Assembly (NCBI GenBank): GCA_964388575.1 | Contig: CAYMAZ010000003.1 | Location: 62,001 to 126,000, forward strand | Direction of reading: 5' to 3' | Length of the DNA: 64,000 nt | From: CAYMAZ01 sp964388575 | GTDB taxonomy: Bacteria > Bacteroidota > Bacteroidia > Bacteroidales > DTU049 | Shown: one piece after another, positions 36,653 to 45,927 of the stretch | Layout: every line of letters starts with the position of its first letter | Position numbering within the stretch: the first letter of the stretch is position 1 | Program-made: the position numbers and the translations under genes | The notes under the pieces: generated by a model | What the model was told of the DNA's origin: nothing | What the model saw: the letters and a program-made list of their open reading frames with translations, nothing else | Database searches by the model: none

Positions 36653-37258
36653 TTATATTTTGTCAGTGCTGTCCTTGAGTATTTGAAACAACAGCTCTCT
36701 TGCTCTGAAAAGCTGAGCTTTGACTGTTCCCAATGGAAGATTGAGTTCTGAGGCAATTTCTTCATAGGAATGTTCCTGAAAATATCGTAATTCTATGAGT
36801 GTTTTATAATGCGGCTTGATCATATCAACAATCTCACGAAGGAGTTTGTATTTTTGTTTGGTAATAACTCTTTCTTCAGGATCTGGGCCACTGAATTGAA
36901 TATTCTGTGTAAAGTCAACATCGTCATTCCAGTGCTTACTATCCAGAGTCAGTTGATTTTTACTTTTTTTTCTCAAAAAGTCAATACAGTTGTTTGAAGC
37001 AATTTTGAAAAGCCAGGTGCTGAATGCAAATTCCGGAGTATAATTTTTAAGATTTCTGAAAGCCTTGCCAAAGGCCTCAATAGTCATATCCTCTGCATCT
37101 ATCGGATCATTTGTCATCTTAAGCATCATGAAATATAATGAATCACGGTAATTATTCATTAATTCTGCATATGCTTTCTCATTGTTAGAATTCAGTGCAC
37201 TTTGAATCAATTCATAATCCCGTTTGCCCTTGTCCGTAAGATGTTCACCTACTTCCAT
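36653..37258 (-). CDS. ECF-type RNA polymerase sigma factor
   Basis: 201 residues. Region 2: AYAELMNNYRDSLYFMMLKM, DAEDMTIEAFGKAF, FSTWLFKIASNNCIDFLRKK. Region 4: LIELRYFQEHSYEEIASELNLPLGTVKAQLFRARELL. No anti-sigma gene is next to it. It overlaps the upstream GT2 gene by 10 bp, so translation may be coupled. ECF factors of this type are widespread in Bacteroidota; one (SigP) controls T9SS genes in P. gingivalis, but I cannot tell from sequence alone whether this is its counterpart. Confidence 0.92.
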   Translation of the reverse strand: MEVGEHLTDKGKRDYELIQSALNSNNEKAYAELMNNYRDSLYFMMLKMTNDPIDAEDMTIEAFGKAFRNLKNYTPEFAFSTWLFKIASNNCIDFLRKKSKNQLTLDSKHWNDDVDFTQNIQFSGPDPEERVITKQKYKLLREIVDMIKPHYKTLIELRYFQEHSYEEIASELNLPLGTVKAQLFRARELLFQILKDSTDKI

Positions 37259-38364
37259 TTTTTCTGTTTTGAAAAAAGATTTGACATATAAACCAAACCA
37301 TAGATTAAAATTAAAAGAATTTCTAATATAAAAGAAAATAAGTATAAATTTTTCTCAGTAAATTTCTTTGATATTTTCCTGTAAAGTATGATGTCAAGCA
37401 GTATCTTTAAAACTAATAACGATAAAATAATATAAAAATTATTTTGTTGCAGAAACGCACAAATGCCAGAAACATAAAAAAGGAACAAGAAGATTGGATA
37501 TATTGACAGGAGAAGCTGATGTTTTCGTTTGTATCTGACTCCAGTCGTAAGGTGCCTCCTTTTCTGCTTCCACCATGCTGACCAAGACGAATGTGATTCA
37601 GAAACAGTAAATGCATCAGGATGTATAACACAGGCAGTATTTAATTTATTAGCAGCTGAATTGACAAACAGATCGTCATCTCCCGAAATGACATTGTAAT
37701 GGCGAGAAAAACCTTTCTGAGCATTGAATATTTGCTTTGTATATGCAAGATTTCTTCCAACACCCATATACGGCATTCCGGTCAATGCAAAAGAAAAATA
37801 CTGCATTGCAGTATGAAGTGTTTCAAACCTGATTAGTGTGTTTAAAAAGCCTTTTTTCCAGGCATATTTTCCGTAACCAAGGACGATACTTTTGTCATCA
37901 ATAAAGCCAGATACCATTAGGCGCAGCCACATTGCCGAAGCTGGTCTACAATCTGCATCAGTCAGCAAAAGATGATTGTGAGATGCTGACTTTATTCCAA
38001 GTGAAAGAGGGAACTTTTTGCCCGAAAAAAAATTCACATTTTCAGTTAATGTAACCACCTTCAGATTTGAATATTGTCGTTGTAGAGATTTTAGAAAAAA
38101 ACTGCTTTCATCATTTGAATTATCATCAACAACAACAACTTCAAAATTATCATAATCCTGATTTAATATCAGTGGAAGGTTTTGATTCAGGTTTCTTTCC
38201 TCATTTTTAGCACAAATAATGACTGAAACAGGAATATTCAGATAATATCTGGGCTGTAATGCTTTTTTCTGAGCATAAGCCAGTTTCATCCTGAAAAAAA
38301 TCTGAAATAATACAAGAATGATAAAATATAGTAAGAAAAGGATGAAAAAAGGTGTTCCCGGCAT
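37249..38364 (-). CDS. Membrane-bound family 2 glycosyltransferase
   Basis: 371 residues. One N-terminal membrane helix, then the GT-A domain: PVSVIICAKNEERNL, VVVDDNSNDES, LLTDADCRPAS (DxD-type metal site), GDDDLFVN, and KQKRRHLTTG, resembling the QxxRW product motif. Three or so C-terminal membrane helices follow. This is the layout of processive or single-step GT2 enzymes that act on lipid carriers at the inner membrane. It begins after a -7 element at 38384-38391 and overlaps the sigma-factor gene. The product is unknown. Confidence 0.88.
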   Translation of the reverse strand: MPGTPFFILFLLYFIILVLFQIFFRMKLAYAQKKALQPRYYLNIPVSVIICAKNEERNLNQNLPLILNQDYDNFEVVVVDDNSNDESSFFLKSLQRQYSNLKVVTLTENVNFFSGKKFPLSLGIKSASHNHLLLTDADCRPASAMWLRLMVSGFIDDKSIVLGYGKYAWKKGFLNTLIRFETLHTAMQYFSFALTGMPYMGVGRNLAYTKQIFNAQKGFSRHYNVISGDDDLFVNSAANKLNTACVIHPDAFTVSESHSSWSAWWKQKRRHLTTGVRYKRKHQLLLSIYPIFLFLFYVSGICAFLQQNNFYIILSLLVLKILLDIILYRKISKKFTEKNLYLFSFILEILLILIYGLVYMSNLFSKQKKWK

Positions 38365-38383
38365 GACCTGAAAAAAATAAGCG

Positions 38384-38391
38384 CAAAAGTA
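38384..38391 (-). promoter_or_regulatory. -7 promoter element of GT2/sigma unit
   Basis: Reads TACTTTTG on the minus strand, a full consensus match 20 bp before ATG 38364. Confidence 0.6.
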
Positions 38392-38422
38392 AGAAAGTTT
38401 TTCTTAGAAATCTGTCAAAGAA

Positions 38423-38926
38423 CTATTCATTTGAAATTTCGATGTCATGGTTCTTCAGATATGCTTCCTGAATTTCAGAAAAGTCCTGATCTATCTTAAT
38501 TTGCTTTATATCAATAGTTTCGTAAAGTGAGTCCAGTATCCTGAGATCGGCAGATTCAAACAGATACGCCGGTTTGATAACTATGTGAAGTATTTCCTGA
38601 TATTCCTGATAAACAAGGTTTTGATATTCTGATAAAAAAACCTGTATTGCCTGTATCAGGGAACTGTCATTACTGGCAGGGGGAATGGTGTCGTATTTCT
38701 GAATAGTTGTCTTCAAAAATATCGTCAGTGAATCATACGTCTTTATGTATTCATCCTTTCCTGCTCCGGTTTCAAAAAGAGTGAACAGGTTATCGTTAAG
38801 CTGATAAAACTCAATCTGGTCATTAAAAACCATGTTGTTCTGGGAGACAATATCGTCTTTTGTATTGCAGGATTGCATCAAGAAAACCAGAAACAAAAGC
38901 CCGGTTATTAAAAGAATGTTTTTCAT
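38423..38926 (-). CDS. Hypothetical lipoprotein, second of a tandem pair
   Basis: 167 residues from ATG 38926 (an in-frame TTG lies three codons upstream). Lipoprotein signal ending FLMQSC. The rest is predicted all-helical with many Asp, Gln and Tyr. It opens with VFNDQIEFYQLND, matching the neighbour's VQFNDNLVMMQDTF, and has a similar helix pattern, so the two look like diverged paralogues. They resemble the LIC11966-type surface lipoproteins I recall from Bacteroidota, but that is tentative. It starts one base pair after the upstream lipoprotein gene ends. Confidence 0.7.
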   Translation of the reverse strand: MKNILLITGLLFLVFLMQSCNTKDDIVSQNNMVFNDQIEFYQLNDNLFTLFETGAGKDEYIKTYDSLTIFLKTTIQKYDTIPPASNDSSLIQAIQVFLSEYQNLVYQEYQEILHIVIKPAYLFESADLRILDSLYETIDIKQIKIDQDFSEIQEAYLKNHDIEISNE

Positions 38927-38927
38927 A

Positions 38928-39437
38928 TCAATCAATGTCTCTTAATGTAATATTATATTTTTTCGCAAAAACTTCCTGCTGAATCAGGAATTGTTCAATT
39001 GCAACTGAGTCTTTGATAACGATGACATTCATGAGTGAATCCCAAGCATTTTGGTCATCGATGGTAATTTCTTCAGGATCAGCCTGAAGCAAACTCACAA
39101 TAGTACTGAATTCATTTTCAAGCATTAGAAGCTGTGTTCTGAAATATTCAATTGAAGCATTTCTGATTTCATCTTCGTCATCAAAGGAAGGCATGAGTTC
39201 AATGCGTTGTAACACACGTTCTGTGTATTTCAGAAGTTCTTCATATTTGTCAGCAACCTGTTCAGGAGGAGCTTCTCCGTTTATAAGCTGTACTATTTCA
39301 TCAAGTTGATTGTAAAAAGTATCCTGCATCATCACGAGATTGTCATTAAATTGCACTGCATCTTCCGGACGAGGACCGGGATGACAGGACATCATTAAAA
39401 GAAGAAGTGTAAGGGAGAAAAAAACCGAACAATGCAT
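38928..39437 (-). CDS. Hypothetical lipoprotein, first of a tandem pair
   Basis: 169 residues. Lipoprotein signal ending LLMMSC followed by HPGPRPED. The mature part is acidic and helical (NQLDEIVQLINGEAPPEQVADKYEELLKYTERVLQRIE). No catalytic motif is visible. A -7 element at 39461-39468 is 24 bp upstream. Together with the following gene it forms a two-gene unit in the outer or inner membrane leaflet. Function unknown. Confidence 0.72.
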   Translation of the reverse strand: MHCSVFFSLTLLLLMMSCHPGPRPEDAVQFNDNLVMMQDTFYNQLDEIVQLINGEAPPEQVADKYEELLKYTERVLQRIELMPSFDDEDEIRNASIEYFRTQLLMLENEFSTIVSLLQADPEEITIDDQNAWDSLMNVIVIKDSVAIEQFLIQQEVFAKKYNITLRDID

Positions 39438-39460
39438 TCAGATATCCTTTTATTTCTTTT

Positions 39461-39468
39461 CAAAATTA
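39461..39468 (-). promoter_or_regulatory. -7 promoter element of lipoprotein pair
   Basis: Reads TAATTTTG on the minus strand, a full consensus match. Confidence 0.6.
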
Positions 39469-39553
39469 GACAAAAAATTGATAAGACTGCAAAATGTTTC
39501 CTGCCATTTATGCCCATCAGGCGTATTGCGATGTGTGCCCTGAAAGTTCTTTG

Positions 39554-39561
39554 TATCTTTG
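39554..39561 (+). promoter_or_regulatory. -7 promoter element of U32 gene
   Basis: TATCTTTG, a full consensus match. The TTG inside it (39559) is the most upstream in-frame start codon, which is why that start is rejected. Confidence 0.6.
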
Positions 39562-39576
39562 CAAAAAAATAAAATT

Positions 39577-40821
39577 TTGAAAAAAACTGTTGAAATACTG
39601 GCACCAGCAGGCACATGGGATACACTTCATGCTGCAATTCAGGGAGGCGCTGATTCAGTGTATTTCGGAATCGGGCATCTGAACATGCGCAGCCGTTCAA
39701 GTCTGAATTTTCAGTTGCATGATCTTGAAAAAATTGTTCGTGTATGCAGCGAAGCAGGTGTGAAATCTTACGTAACTGTCAACACAATTGTTTACAATGA
39801 AGAAATCGAACAGATGCATCATCTGATCTCTCAACTGGCCGGCTCGGGAATTGATGCCGTGATTGCTTCTGATCTTGCTGTGATTGCTGCATGCCGTCAG
39901 AACAATATCCCAGTACATGCCTCAACCCAGCTCAACATCTCAAATATTGAAGCTGTGAAATTTTATTCTCAGTTTTGTGATGTGATGGTTCTTGCCCGTG
40001 AATTGAACATGAAACAGGTTGCAGAGATTACACAAGCCATCCGGGAACAACATATTTGCGGTCCGTCCGGGAAACCTGTAAGGATTGAAATTTTTGCCCA
40101 TGGGGCACTTTGCATGGCCATTTCAGGAAAATGTTATTTAAGTCTTGACAATTTCAATATGTCAGCAAACAGGGGCGAATGCATTCAGCTGTGCAGGAGA
40201 GGGTACAGGGTTGAAGACCTGGACAGGCAGGTTGAATTGAACATTGACAATGAATACATCATGTCTCCCAAAGACTTAAAGACCATTGATTTTCTGGATG
40301 TTATTCTAAAAGCCGGAGTCAGTGTGCTGAAAATTGAAGGGCGTGCAAGGTCAGCAGAATATGTTAAAACTGTCACACGGGTATACAAAAGTGCTGTTAG
40401 AAGTATCGAAGAAGGCACTTATTCAGAAGAAAAGATCCGTGACTGGAACGAACAACTGAAGCGGGTTTTCAATCGCGGATTCTGGGAAGGATACTACCTG
40501 GGAAGAAAAATGGGAGAATGGGCTGAATTTGGCGGTTCACATGCAACAAAGACGAAAGAATATGTCGGGAAAGTAACAAATTATTTCTCAAAACTGAATG
40601 TCATGGAAGTCACGCTTGAGACCGGGCAAATACAGGTTGGTGATGAAATACTGATCATCGGAAACACCACAGGTGTTGTCGAAATAGCAATTCCGGAAAT
40701 CAGGGTCGATCTGCAGACTGTGGATGCAGCATTGAAGGGTGAAGTGTGTTCCATTCCGGTTCAGGAACTGATTCGCAGAAATGATAAGGTGTACCGGCTT
40801 GTAACAAGCTCTGTTATTTGA
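39577..40821 (+). CDS. Peptidase U32 family protein (TrhP/YegQ-like)
   Basis: 414 residues from TTG 39577. No ATG occurs near the N-terminus, where homology begins (VEILAPAGTWDTLHAAIQGGADSVYFG), and the upstream TTG 39559 overlaps the promoter. The TIM-barrel-like U32 core carries four Cys in ALCMAISGKCYLS and GECIQLCRR, which bind an Fe-S cluster in this family; a small C-terminal beta domain (VGKVTNYFSKLNVMEVTL) follows. Members such as E. coli TrhP act in prephenate-dependent 5-hydroxylation of tRNA uridine 34, so the old collagenase label is doubtful. It converges with the large cargo gene, overlapping it by 8 bp. Confidence 0.88.
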   Translation: MKKTVEILAPAGTWDTLHAAIQGGADSVYFGIGHLNMRSRSSLNFQLHDLEKIVRVCSEAGVKSYVTVNTIVYNEEIEQMHHLISQLAGSGIDAVIASDLAVIAACRQNNIPVHASTQLNISNIEAVKFYSQFCDVMVLARELNMKQVAEITQAIREQHICGPSGKPVRIEIFAHGALCMAISGKCYLSLDNFNMSANRGECIQLCRRGYRVEDLDRQVELNIDNEYIMSPKDLKTIDFLDVILKAGVSVLKIEGRARSAEYVKTVTRVYKSAVRSIEEGTYSEEKIRDWNEQLKRVFNRGFWEGYYLGRKMGEWAEFGGSHATKTKEYVGKVTNYFSKLNVMEVTLETGQIQVGDEILIIGNTTGVVEIAIPEIRVDLQTVDAALKGEVCSIPVQELIRRNDKVYRLVTSSVI

Positions 40822-43800
40822 AAAATTTGTGGGTGACACTGTTCACACCGTCTGTTGCCCTGACCACATACACACCCCTGTGACCCTGAGCGTCAAGTCT
40901 GACTCTGAAGGCATCATCAGTGACAGATAATGAAGCCGAATGAATCAACTCCCCTGTCAAGCGATATAACTCAATGAGCACAAACTCTCCCTGAATATTG
41001 ATCAAATCAAAGCTGAAAGTATGTTCATCTGTCACAGGAAAAACAATCATCAGGCTGCCATTTTCAGTTATATTTTCAACAACTCTTGCTGCAACATACT
41101 CCCATTTTCCGTCAAAATCAACCTGCCTGAGTCTGTAGTAGAGAATTCCTCCTGGGGCACTGAAATCAGTAAAATGGTAATTATTTTCTGTATTTGTGCT
41201 CCCGTTTCCCGGAATAAAACCAAGCGTGCTGAAATCTTTATTGGAGTTGACCGAACGTTCAATTTCAAAATGGCTGTTGTTGACCTCCGACGCAGTGGTC
41301 CAGTCTAGCAGAACATCTTCATTTTGCAGAACAGCATTGAAAGAGATGAGCTCTACTGGCAAGGTTCCCAAATTACTTTTAGCAATTGCAAAATCTGAGA
41401 AACTGGTCAGGTTACTTCTTGTGGCTCTGACCCAGTCCGGCCCTTTTAATTGCGTATTGTTATTGTGAATTCCCTCTGATGTCCAGTCATTTGATGAGTT
41501 TATTCTTTTCAGGACAGTATGTGAAGAGTCAGTGGGTCCGGGATTTGTATGACCTCTTGATATCAAAGTAATATTGTAATTGTAAGTTCCACCTGAAGGG
41601 GTTAAAGTCCAGTAACCATAATCCAGCAATTCCTCAATCAAAGTGTTATTCACAATGATGTTCAATGGTGTAATGTCAACAGGTGAAATTGGTGTCGTAA
41701 ATTGTGCATCAATATAATCAAGACCCGAAGATGAATTGAGAGAGACACTCGCAAGTTCATAATAATTTGTTGAGCCTACAGGAAAATCATAAGTACCGGT
41801 AGAAGAAACATATCTTTTTAAATTTCCGGCAATATGGCTGCCCGGGTTGTGATTTTCAATCGCTGACGACAGAATGTTTTGCACGATGACACTGTTTGAA
41901 TTTGTAACAATTTTTCCCTTCGTAAGTGTTAGTGTTCCTGAAGTTGCAATTGTTTGATTTAACGTTAAAGATTCTGACGATACATTTTTGTTGATTTCAA
42001 GATTTATAAACCCAACGGGGTTGATTGCATTCAGAATACTGTTTGGTCCTAAAAATTTAACTATACCATAAACTGCTGTAAAAGTGCCCTGTTGCATGAA
42101 GTCACCATAAATTTCAAGGCTACTACTGGGATGATTCATTGTTAAAGTCTTACTGCTTTCGATTGTAAGGTTCTTGCAGCTGGCCGTTGAATATGGAATT
42201 GGAACCATGGGAGGCTCACCTATGACCGGTTCATTTGGAAAATCAATCGACGAAGAAATAACAACATTAATATTCTGGTCGGGAACTTTCAAATTTTCCC
42301 AGTTGGCACAATCAAACCAGTCAGCATTTTTTGCTCCAGTCCATTTGCCTTCTGTAAATCCTCCTGATAGAATATCAAATACAATGCAAGAACCCGAATA
42401 ATCTGTTGTTGATCCAGAATTATAGCTTGAATTATCAGTATAATCTGTCCAGTTCGATGGAGTATTAATCCTGCCAATCCAGTTGATTTGTGTTGCAGAA
42501 GTTAAAGGACCTGTATATTTTGTTTTCCCATAACTTGTATTTATTATTTCAGTATTGAAGCACTCAGAACCGGGGGGAAGTGTTGATCCTTCAGTGGAAT
42601 TATATTCCGGAGCCGGTTTCCATCCTGTTCCTGTCCATCCCCACACAATGCTCCCTGTATACGAAGCATTATGATCCCCTGAAGGATTGACCCATGATCC
42701 GTTCTGAAATATCCAAACCTGATCATTTTTATTCAGATCAAAACTATTATTCCCATTTAAGGAAGACACTATCCAGTCCACTGTTTGATCAATACCACAT
42801 ACAATAATTGAGAAATTTGCTGTTTGATAACCGGAGCCCCTCAGACATATTGGAGTCCCTTTCGGAATATCTGAAGAGCCATTAAAAATAATTCTGATTG
42901 TCCCTTCTGTATCACCCCAAATATATGGAAAGCTTCTTTCATAGCCATTATCAGTAAACTCAATTGCTGTTCCGGGCTTGATATCTTTAAAAGAAATAAA
43001 ACAAATTTCATCATCGCTTCCGGATGCAGCATACTGGGTATTTACAGCAATAATTGCAATATCTCCACCTTCAAGAACTGTAACATTGGCAGGAACAGCA
43101 GAAACTTCAACTCCACTGCTCCATGAAGTTCCCTTTCTGACAAAAATTTCAAAATAATATGTTACTCCATTGGTAAGCCCCGTAACATTTACAAAACTGG
43201 AACCCGGGCCTCCCTTGTATACAATAGAATTTACTCCTGAGTAATTTGGATTTGCAGAATAGGCAGAACCATCTCCTGTGGGCATAAAACTAATTCCTGA
43301 AGTCGTATTCGCCACAACCATGACTTCGTCAAAACATGGTGAATCCGGATTAACCCAGCTCACAAATGCACCATTGTTTGCTCCCGAAGCATTTGCATTT
43401 GTTACATTATTAAACTGAATGGTTCTTGTCAAACTTGTACTGTTTGAAAATTTTGTTTCAGTTCCCACTGTTTTGTAAGAATACACCCTGAAGGTATACG
43501 TAACTCCCAAAGTTAGTCCTGTGATTGTTGCCGAATTATTATTTCCTAAATATAATACTCTGGAATAAGGGGTAGTTGTCCCAAACTCATCAGCTAGAGA
43601 ATAATTTAAATTGAAGTTGGAGGTTGCAGGATCGATTGAATTGACAGAATGTTCACCTGAAATCTCTCTGGCAACAAGCAAATATCCGTCAAGAACTCCT
43701 GAGGCAGGTGCCGACCAGCTCAAATCAATATCATTACTCCCAATACAACCTGATGCAAAAGCGGTTGGAACAGAAGGTGTTGTAAAAAAATTCGTATTTC

Positions 43801-45664
43801 CCGGAGTACCGGAAGTATAATATAATTCATTGCCTGCTGAACATGCAAATTCAAAAACTTTAACGTAATATACAGTTCCAGGAGTAAGATTTGTGATATT
43901 GACAGAATTGCCAGAACCCTTAAAGACCACAAAATTGCCTGTCCCGATTTCACTTCCACTGCCAAAAGCTGCATCGGCTATGTAAGTCGTTTGATCCACA
44001 GGCAATGAATTAATGTCATTGCCCGCGCTCATCACAACAATTCTCTGTGCCCCATCACCATTTGTCCATTGAAATGAAACTTCTGTTGTTGAGAAAGACT
44101 GAATAGACACTGCTGAAGCATGCATTGTTGGGGTAGAACAAACAGAATTACAATATACACTAACATCATCAAAAGCTAAATTTCCTGAACTTTTGGTATA
44201 TGTAAATCTAAATCTGGTAAAACCACTGGCAAGTTGTGGCGATGTATTTGAATTATAAACATAAACTGTACCTGTCGTAGGAATCGAATTTGTAATATTA
44301 TCAATATTTAACCAGGATGTTCCATTCCAACCTTCAATCAGGAATGATGAAGCAGCATCTGTCCCCTGTCCTTTAATCCAGAATGAAAGCTCAGTTGCAT
44401 CCGAAAAGTATTCTGTTTCAATCTGATCTCCAGTATTATCAAACTTTAAAGAGGGTGATGATACTCCAAAATTTGATGCTGTTGAATAAGTCTCTGATAT
44501 ACCTGTAAATGACCAGTCAATCGGAACTGTCGTTCCGTTATCAAACCCTTGCTGCACACATAATGCTGCAGTGACATTTCCATGACAAGTTACATATTGT
44601 GTTGTTGCCCCGGCCGTTTCTGCAGTAATGTTTTCAGAATTATATGTTCCAGCAGACAAACCGGCTTTAAGACGAACATATATTGTAGTATTGCTGATAT
44701 TACCACCGCTTTGAGTTAATGAAATCGGGTTTGTTGCAACGAATGAACCACCTGTACCGGAAGAAATTTCGTAATTTGTTGGTGGAGTTATTAAAATACC
44801 TGCAGTTAAATTTGAGCCGCTTATTATAAATGATTGTTCAGAAGAAGGACCAGAACCCTGAGAATATGAAAAACCCGAAAGCACATTTGAAGATAATGTA
44901 ATGCTGGGATTAGAATTAACGTTAGCCGTTATAGATACATTATCAATTCCCAGACCTTGAGCATTTGAAGTTGTTGTGCCGCTGGTAACAGAGTAATTCC
45001 ACGCCAGGTAAAGGCTGGATGATGCATCTAACGAAACACTCAGAGTTTTGTTTGAAACAGACACAGTCGTGCCGGGTGCAGAAGCGAACCCGTTGTTATC
45101 AGGATCAGCAGAAAAGCTTGTTAAAAAATCAGTGCCTGCACTAGTCCAAGTTGTACCATTTGATGAATAATACATTTGTATTGAAAACCCAGCAGCATTG
45201 CTCCCGTTTCTATATTTTTCCACATCATAAGAAATTGTGAAATCACTTATTATAGAACTACCGTTATTGGTAAGATGAACATAAATATTAACAGATTGTG
45301 AAGCACTGCTTGAAGATATTCCACCAACAGCTCTGTCAGTTGCAGATGTTGGGTCGCCGACGGCATAGTTATATATGCCATTTGTAGCACTAGAACTCAT
45401 ATTGTTTCCAGCTCTCTGTTCTGTTGCAGTAACCGCTGAAGAATAAGATCCAACAGTTCTAACAGTTGAATTCTTACCTGCTTTCCATCCTGTGGGTAAA
45501 GTTGCTGTTGCACTTGTGCCAATAGAAAAGTATTCTGTAATTGTATTTCCAGCGGAAATATTCACCTGCCCCACCCCATCATTCACAGCAGCAAGAAGTA
45601 TAAAAAAACCGAAAATTAGTTTGAGATGGTTTATGAAATGTGAAAAGCGGATTTCAGGTTTCAT
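40814..45664 (-). CDS. Large multidomain T9SS cargo protein (FN3, lamin-tail-like)
   Basis: 1616 residues. The signal peptide ends VGQ (Gln at +1). The N-terminal 250 residues form a Ser/Thr/Asn-rich beta domain, followed by an Ig-like repeat (LSGFSYSQGSGPSSEQSF) and three or so fibronectin-type III units with VYYVKVFEF/VTYTFRVYSY-type strands. Around residues 880-1000 a lamin-tail-like segment is readable (DEICFISFKDIKPGTAIEFTDNG). Near the C-terminus comes VELISFNAVLQNEDVLLDWTTASEVNNSHFEIERS, a common block before CTDs, then a final sorting-like domain ending RGVYVVRATDGVNSVTHKFFK. It is probably a surface adhesin or a released protein; no catalytic site was recognised. The gene overlaps the U32 stop. 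Confidence 0.85.
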   Translation of the reverse strand: MKPEIRFSHFINHLKLIFGFFILLAAVNDGVGQVNISAGNTITEYFSIGTSATATLPTGWKAGKNSTVRTVGSYSSAVTATEQRAGNNMSSSATNGIYNYAVGDPTSATDRAVGGISSSSASQSVNIYVHLTNNGSSIISDFTISYDVEKYRNGSNAAGFSIQMYYSSNGTTWTSAGTDFLTSFSADPDNNGFASAPGTTVSVSNKTLSVSLDASSSLYLAWNYSVTSGTTTSNAQGLGIDNVSITANVNSNPSITLSSNVLSGFSYSQGSGPSSEQSFIISGSNLTAGILITPPTNYEISSGTGGSFVATNPISLTQSGGNISNTTIYVRLKAGLSAGTYNSENITAETAGATTQYVTCHGNVTAALCVQQGFDNGTTVPIDWSFTGISETYSTASNFGVSSPSLKFDNTGDQIETEYFSDATELSFWIKGQGTDAASSFLIEGWNGTSWLNIDNITNSIPTTGTVYVYNSNTSPQLASGFTRFRFTYTKSSGNLAFDDVSVYCNSVCSTPTMHASAVSIQSFSTTEVSFQWTNGDGAQRIVVMSAGNDINSLPVDQTTYIADAAFGSGSEIGTGNFVVFKGSGNSVNITNLTPGTVYYVKVFEFACSAGNELYYTSGTPGNTNFFTTPSVPTAFASGCIGSNDIDLSWSAPASGVLDGYLLVAREISGEHSVNSIDPATSNFNLNYSLADEFGTTTPYSRVLYLGNNNSATITGLTLGVTYTFRVYSYKTVGTETKFSNSTSLTRTIQFNNVTNANASGANNGAFVSWVNPDSPCFDEVMVVANTTSGISFMPTGDGSAYSANPNYSGVNSIVYKGGPGSSFVNVTGLTNGVTYYFEIFVRKGTSWSSGVEVSAVPANVTVLEGGDIAIIAVNTQYAASGSDDEICFISFKDIKPGTAIEFTDNGYERSFPYIWGDTEGTIRIIFNGSSDIPKGTPICLRGSGYQTANFSIIVCGIDQTVDWIVSSLNGNNSFDLNKNDQVWIFQNGSWVNPSGDHNASYTGSIVWGWTGTGWKPAPEYNSTEGSTLPPGSECFNTEIINTSYGKTKYTGPLTSATQINWIGRINTPSNWTDYTDNSSYNSGSTTDYSGSCIVFDILSGGFTEGKWTGAKNADWFDCANWENLKVPDQNINVVISSSIDFPNEPVIGEPPMVPIPYSTASCKNLTIESSKTLTMNHPSSSLEIYGDFMQQGTFTAVYGIVKFLGPNSILNAINPVGFINLEINKNVSSESLTLNQTIATSGTLTLTKGKIVTNSNSVIVQNILSSAIENHNPGSHIAGNLKRYVSSTGTYDFPVGSTNYYELASVSLNSSSGLDYIDAQFTTPISPVDITPLNIIVNNTLIEELLDYGYWTLTPSGGTYNYNITLISRGHTNPGPTDSSHTVLKRINSSNDWTSEGIHNNNTQLKGPDWVRATRSNLTSFSDFAIAKSNLGTLPVELISFNAVLQNEDVLLDWTTASEVNNSHFEIERSVNSNKDFSTLGFIPGNGSTNTENNYHFTDFSAPGGILYYRLRQVDFDGKWEYVAARVVENITENGSLMIVFPVTDEHTFSFDLINIQGEFVLIELYRLTGELIHSASLSVTDDAFRVRLDAQGHRGVYVVRATDGVNSVTHKFFK

Positions 45665-45695
45665 GAAACTTTATTTATTATTTATGAGGTTATAG

Positions 45696-45703
45696 CAAAA
45701 TTA
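45696..45703 (-). promoter_or_regulatory. -7 promoter element of large cargo gene
   Basis: Reads TAATTTTG on the minus strand, a full consensus match 32 bp upstream of ATG 45664. Confidence 0.6.
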
Positions 45704-45878
45704 CACAAAATATTTAAAAAACTGTATATATTTTTCACTAATTATCAACAATTTAGCTGTAAAAATCAGCATTCATTTTTAAGTGATCAATGCCTGATTT
45801 CACATTATCAATCATGAAATATTTTCTTTAAGTCAATTTGCACTGAATCAATGGTTTGCAATTAATTTGTTTCAATAC

Positions 45879-45910
45879 TAAAAAAACTGTCCCAAATGAG
45901 ACTGATTCTC
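45879..45910 (-). terminator. Terminator-like repeat after queG
   Basis: On the minus strand the 17-mer GTCTCATTTGGGACAGT is followed by seven T. It is identical to the core of the pepD terminator, but the outer stem is weaker here. It begins 18 bp past the queG stop. Confidence 0.65.
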
Positions 45911-45927
45911 ATCTCTGTGACTGAAAA

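Noticed and set aside
39577..40821. Collagenase function for the U32 protein
   Set aside because: The four-Cys cluster motif and family knowledge point to tRNA modification; no signal peptide for an extracellular protease is present.
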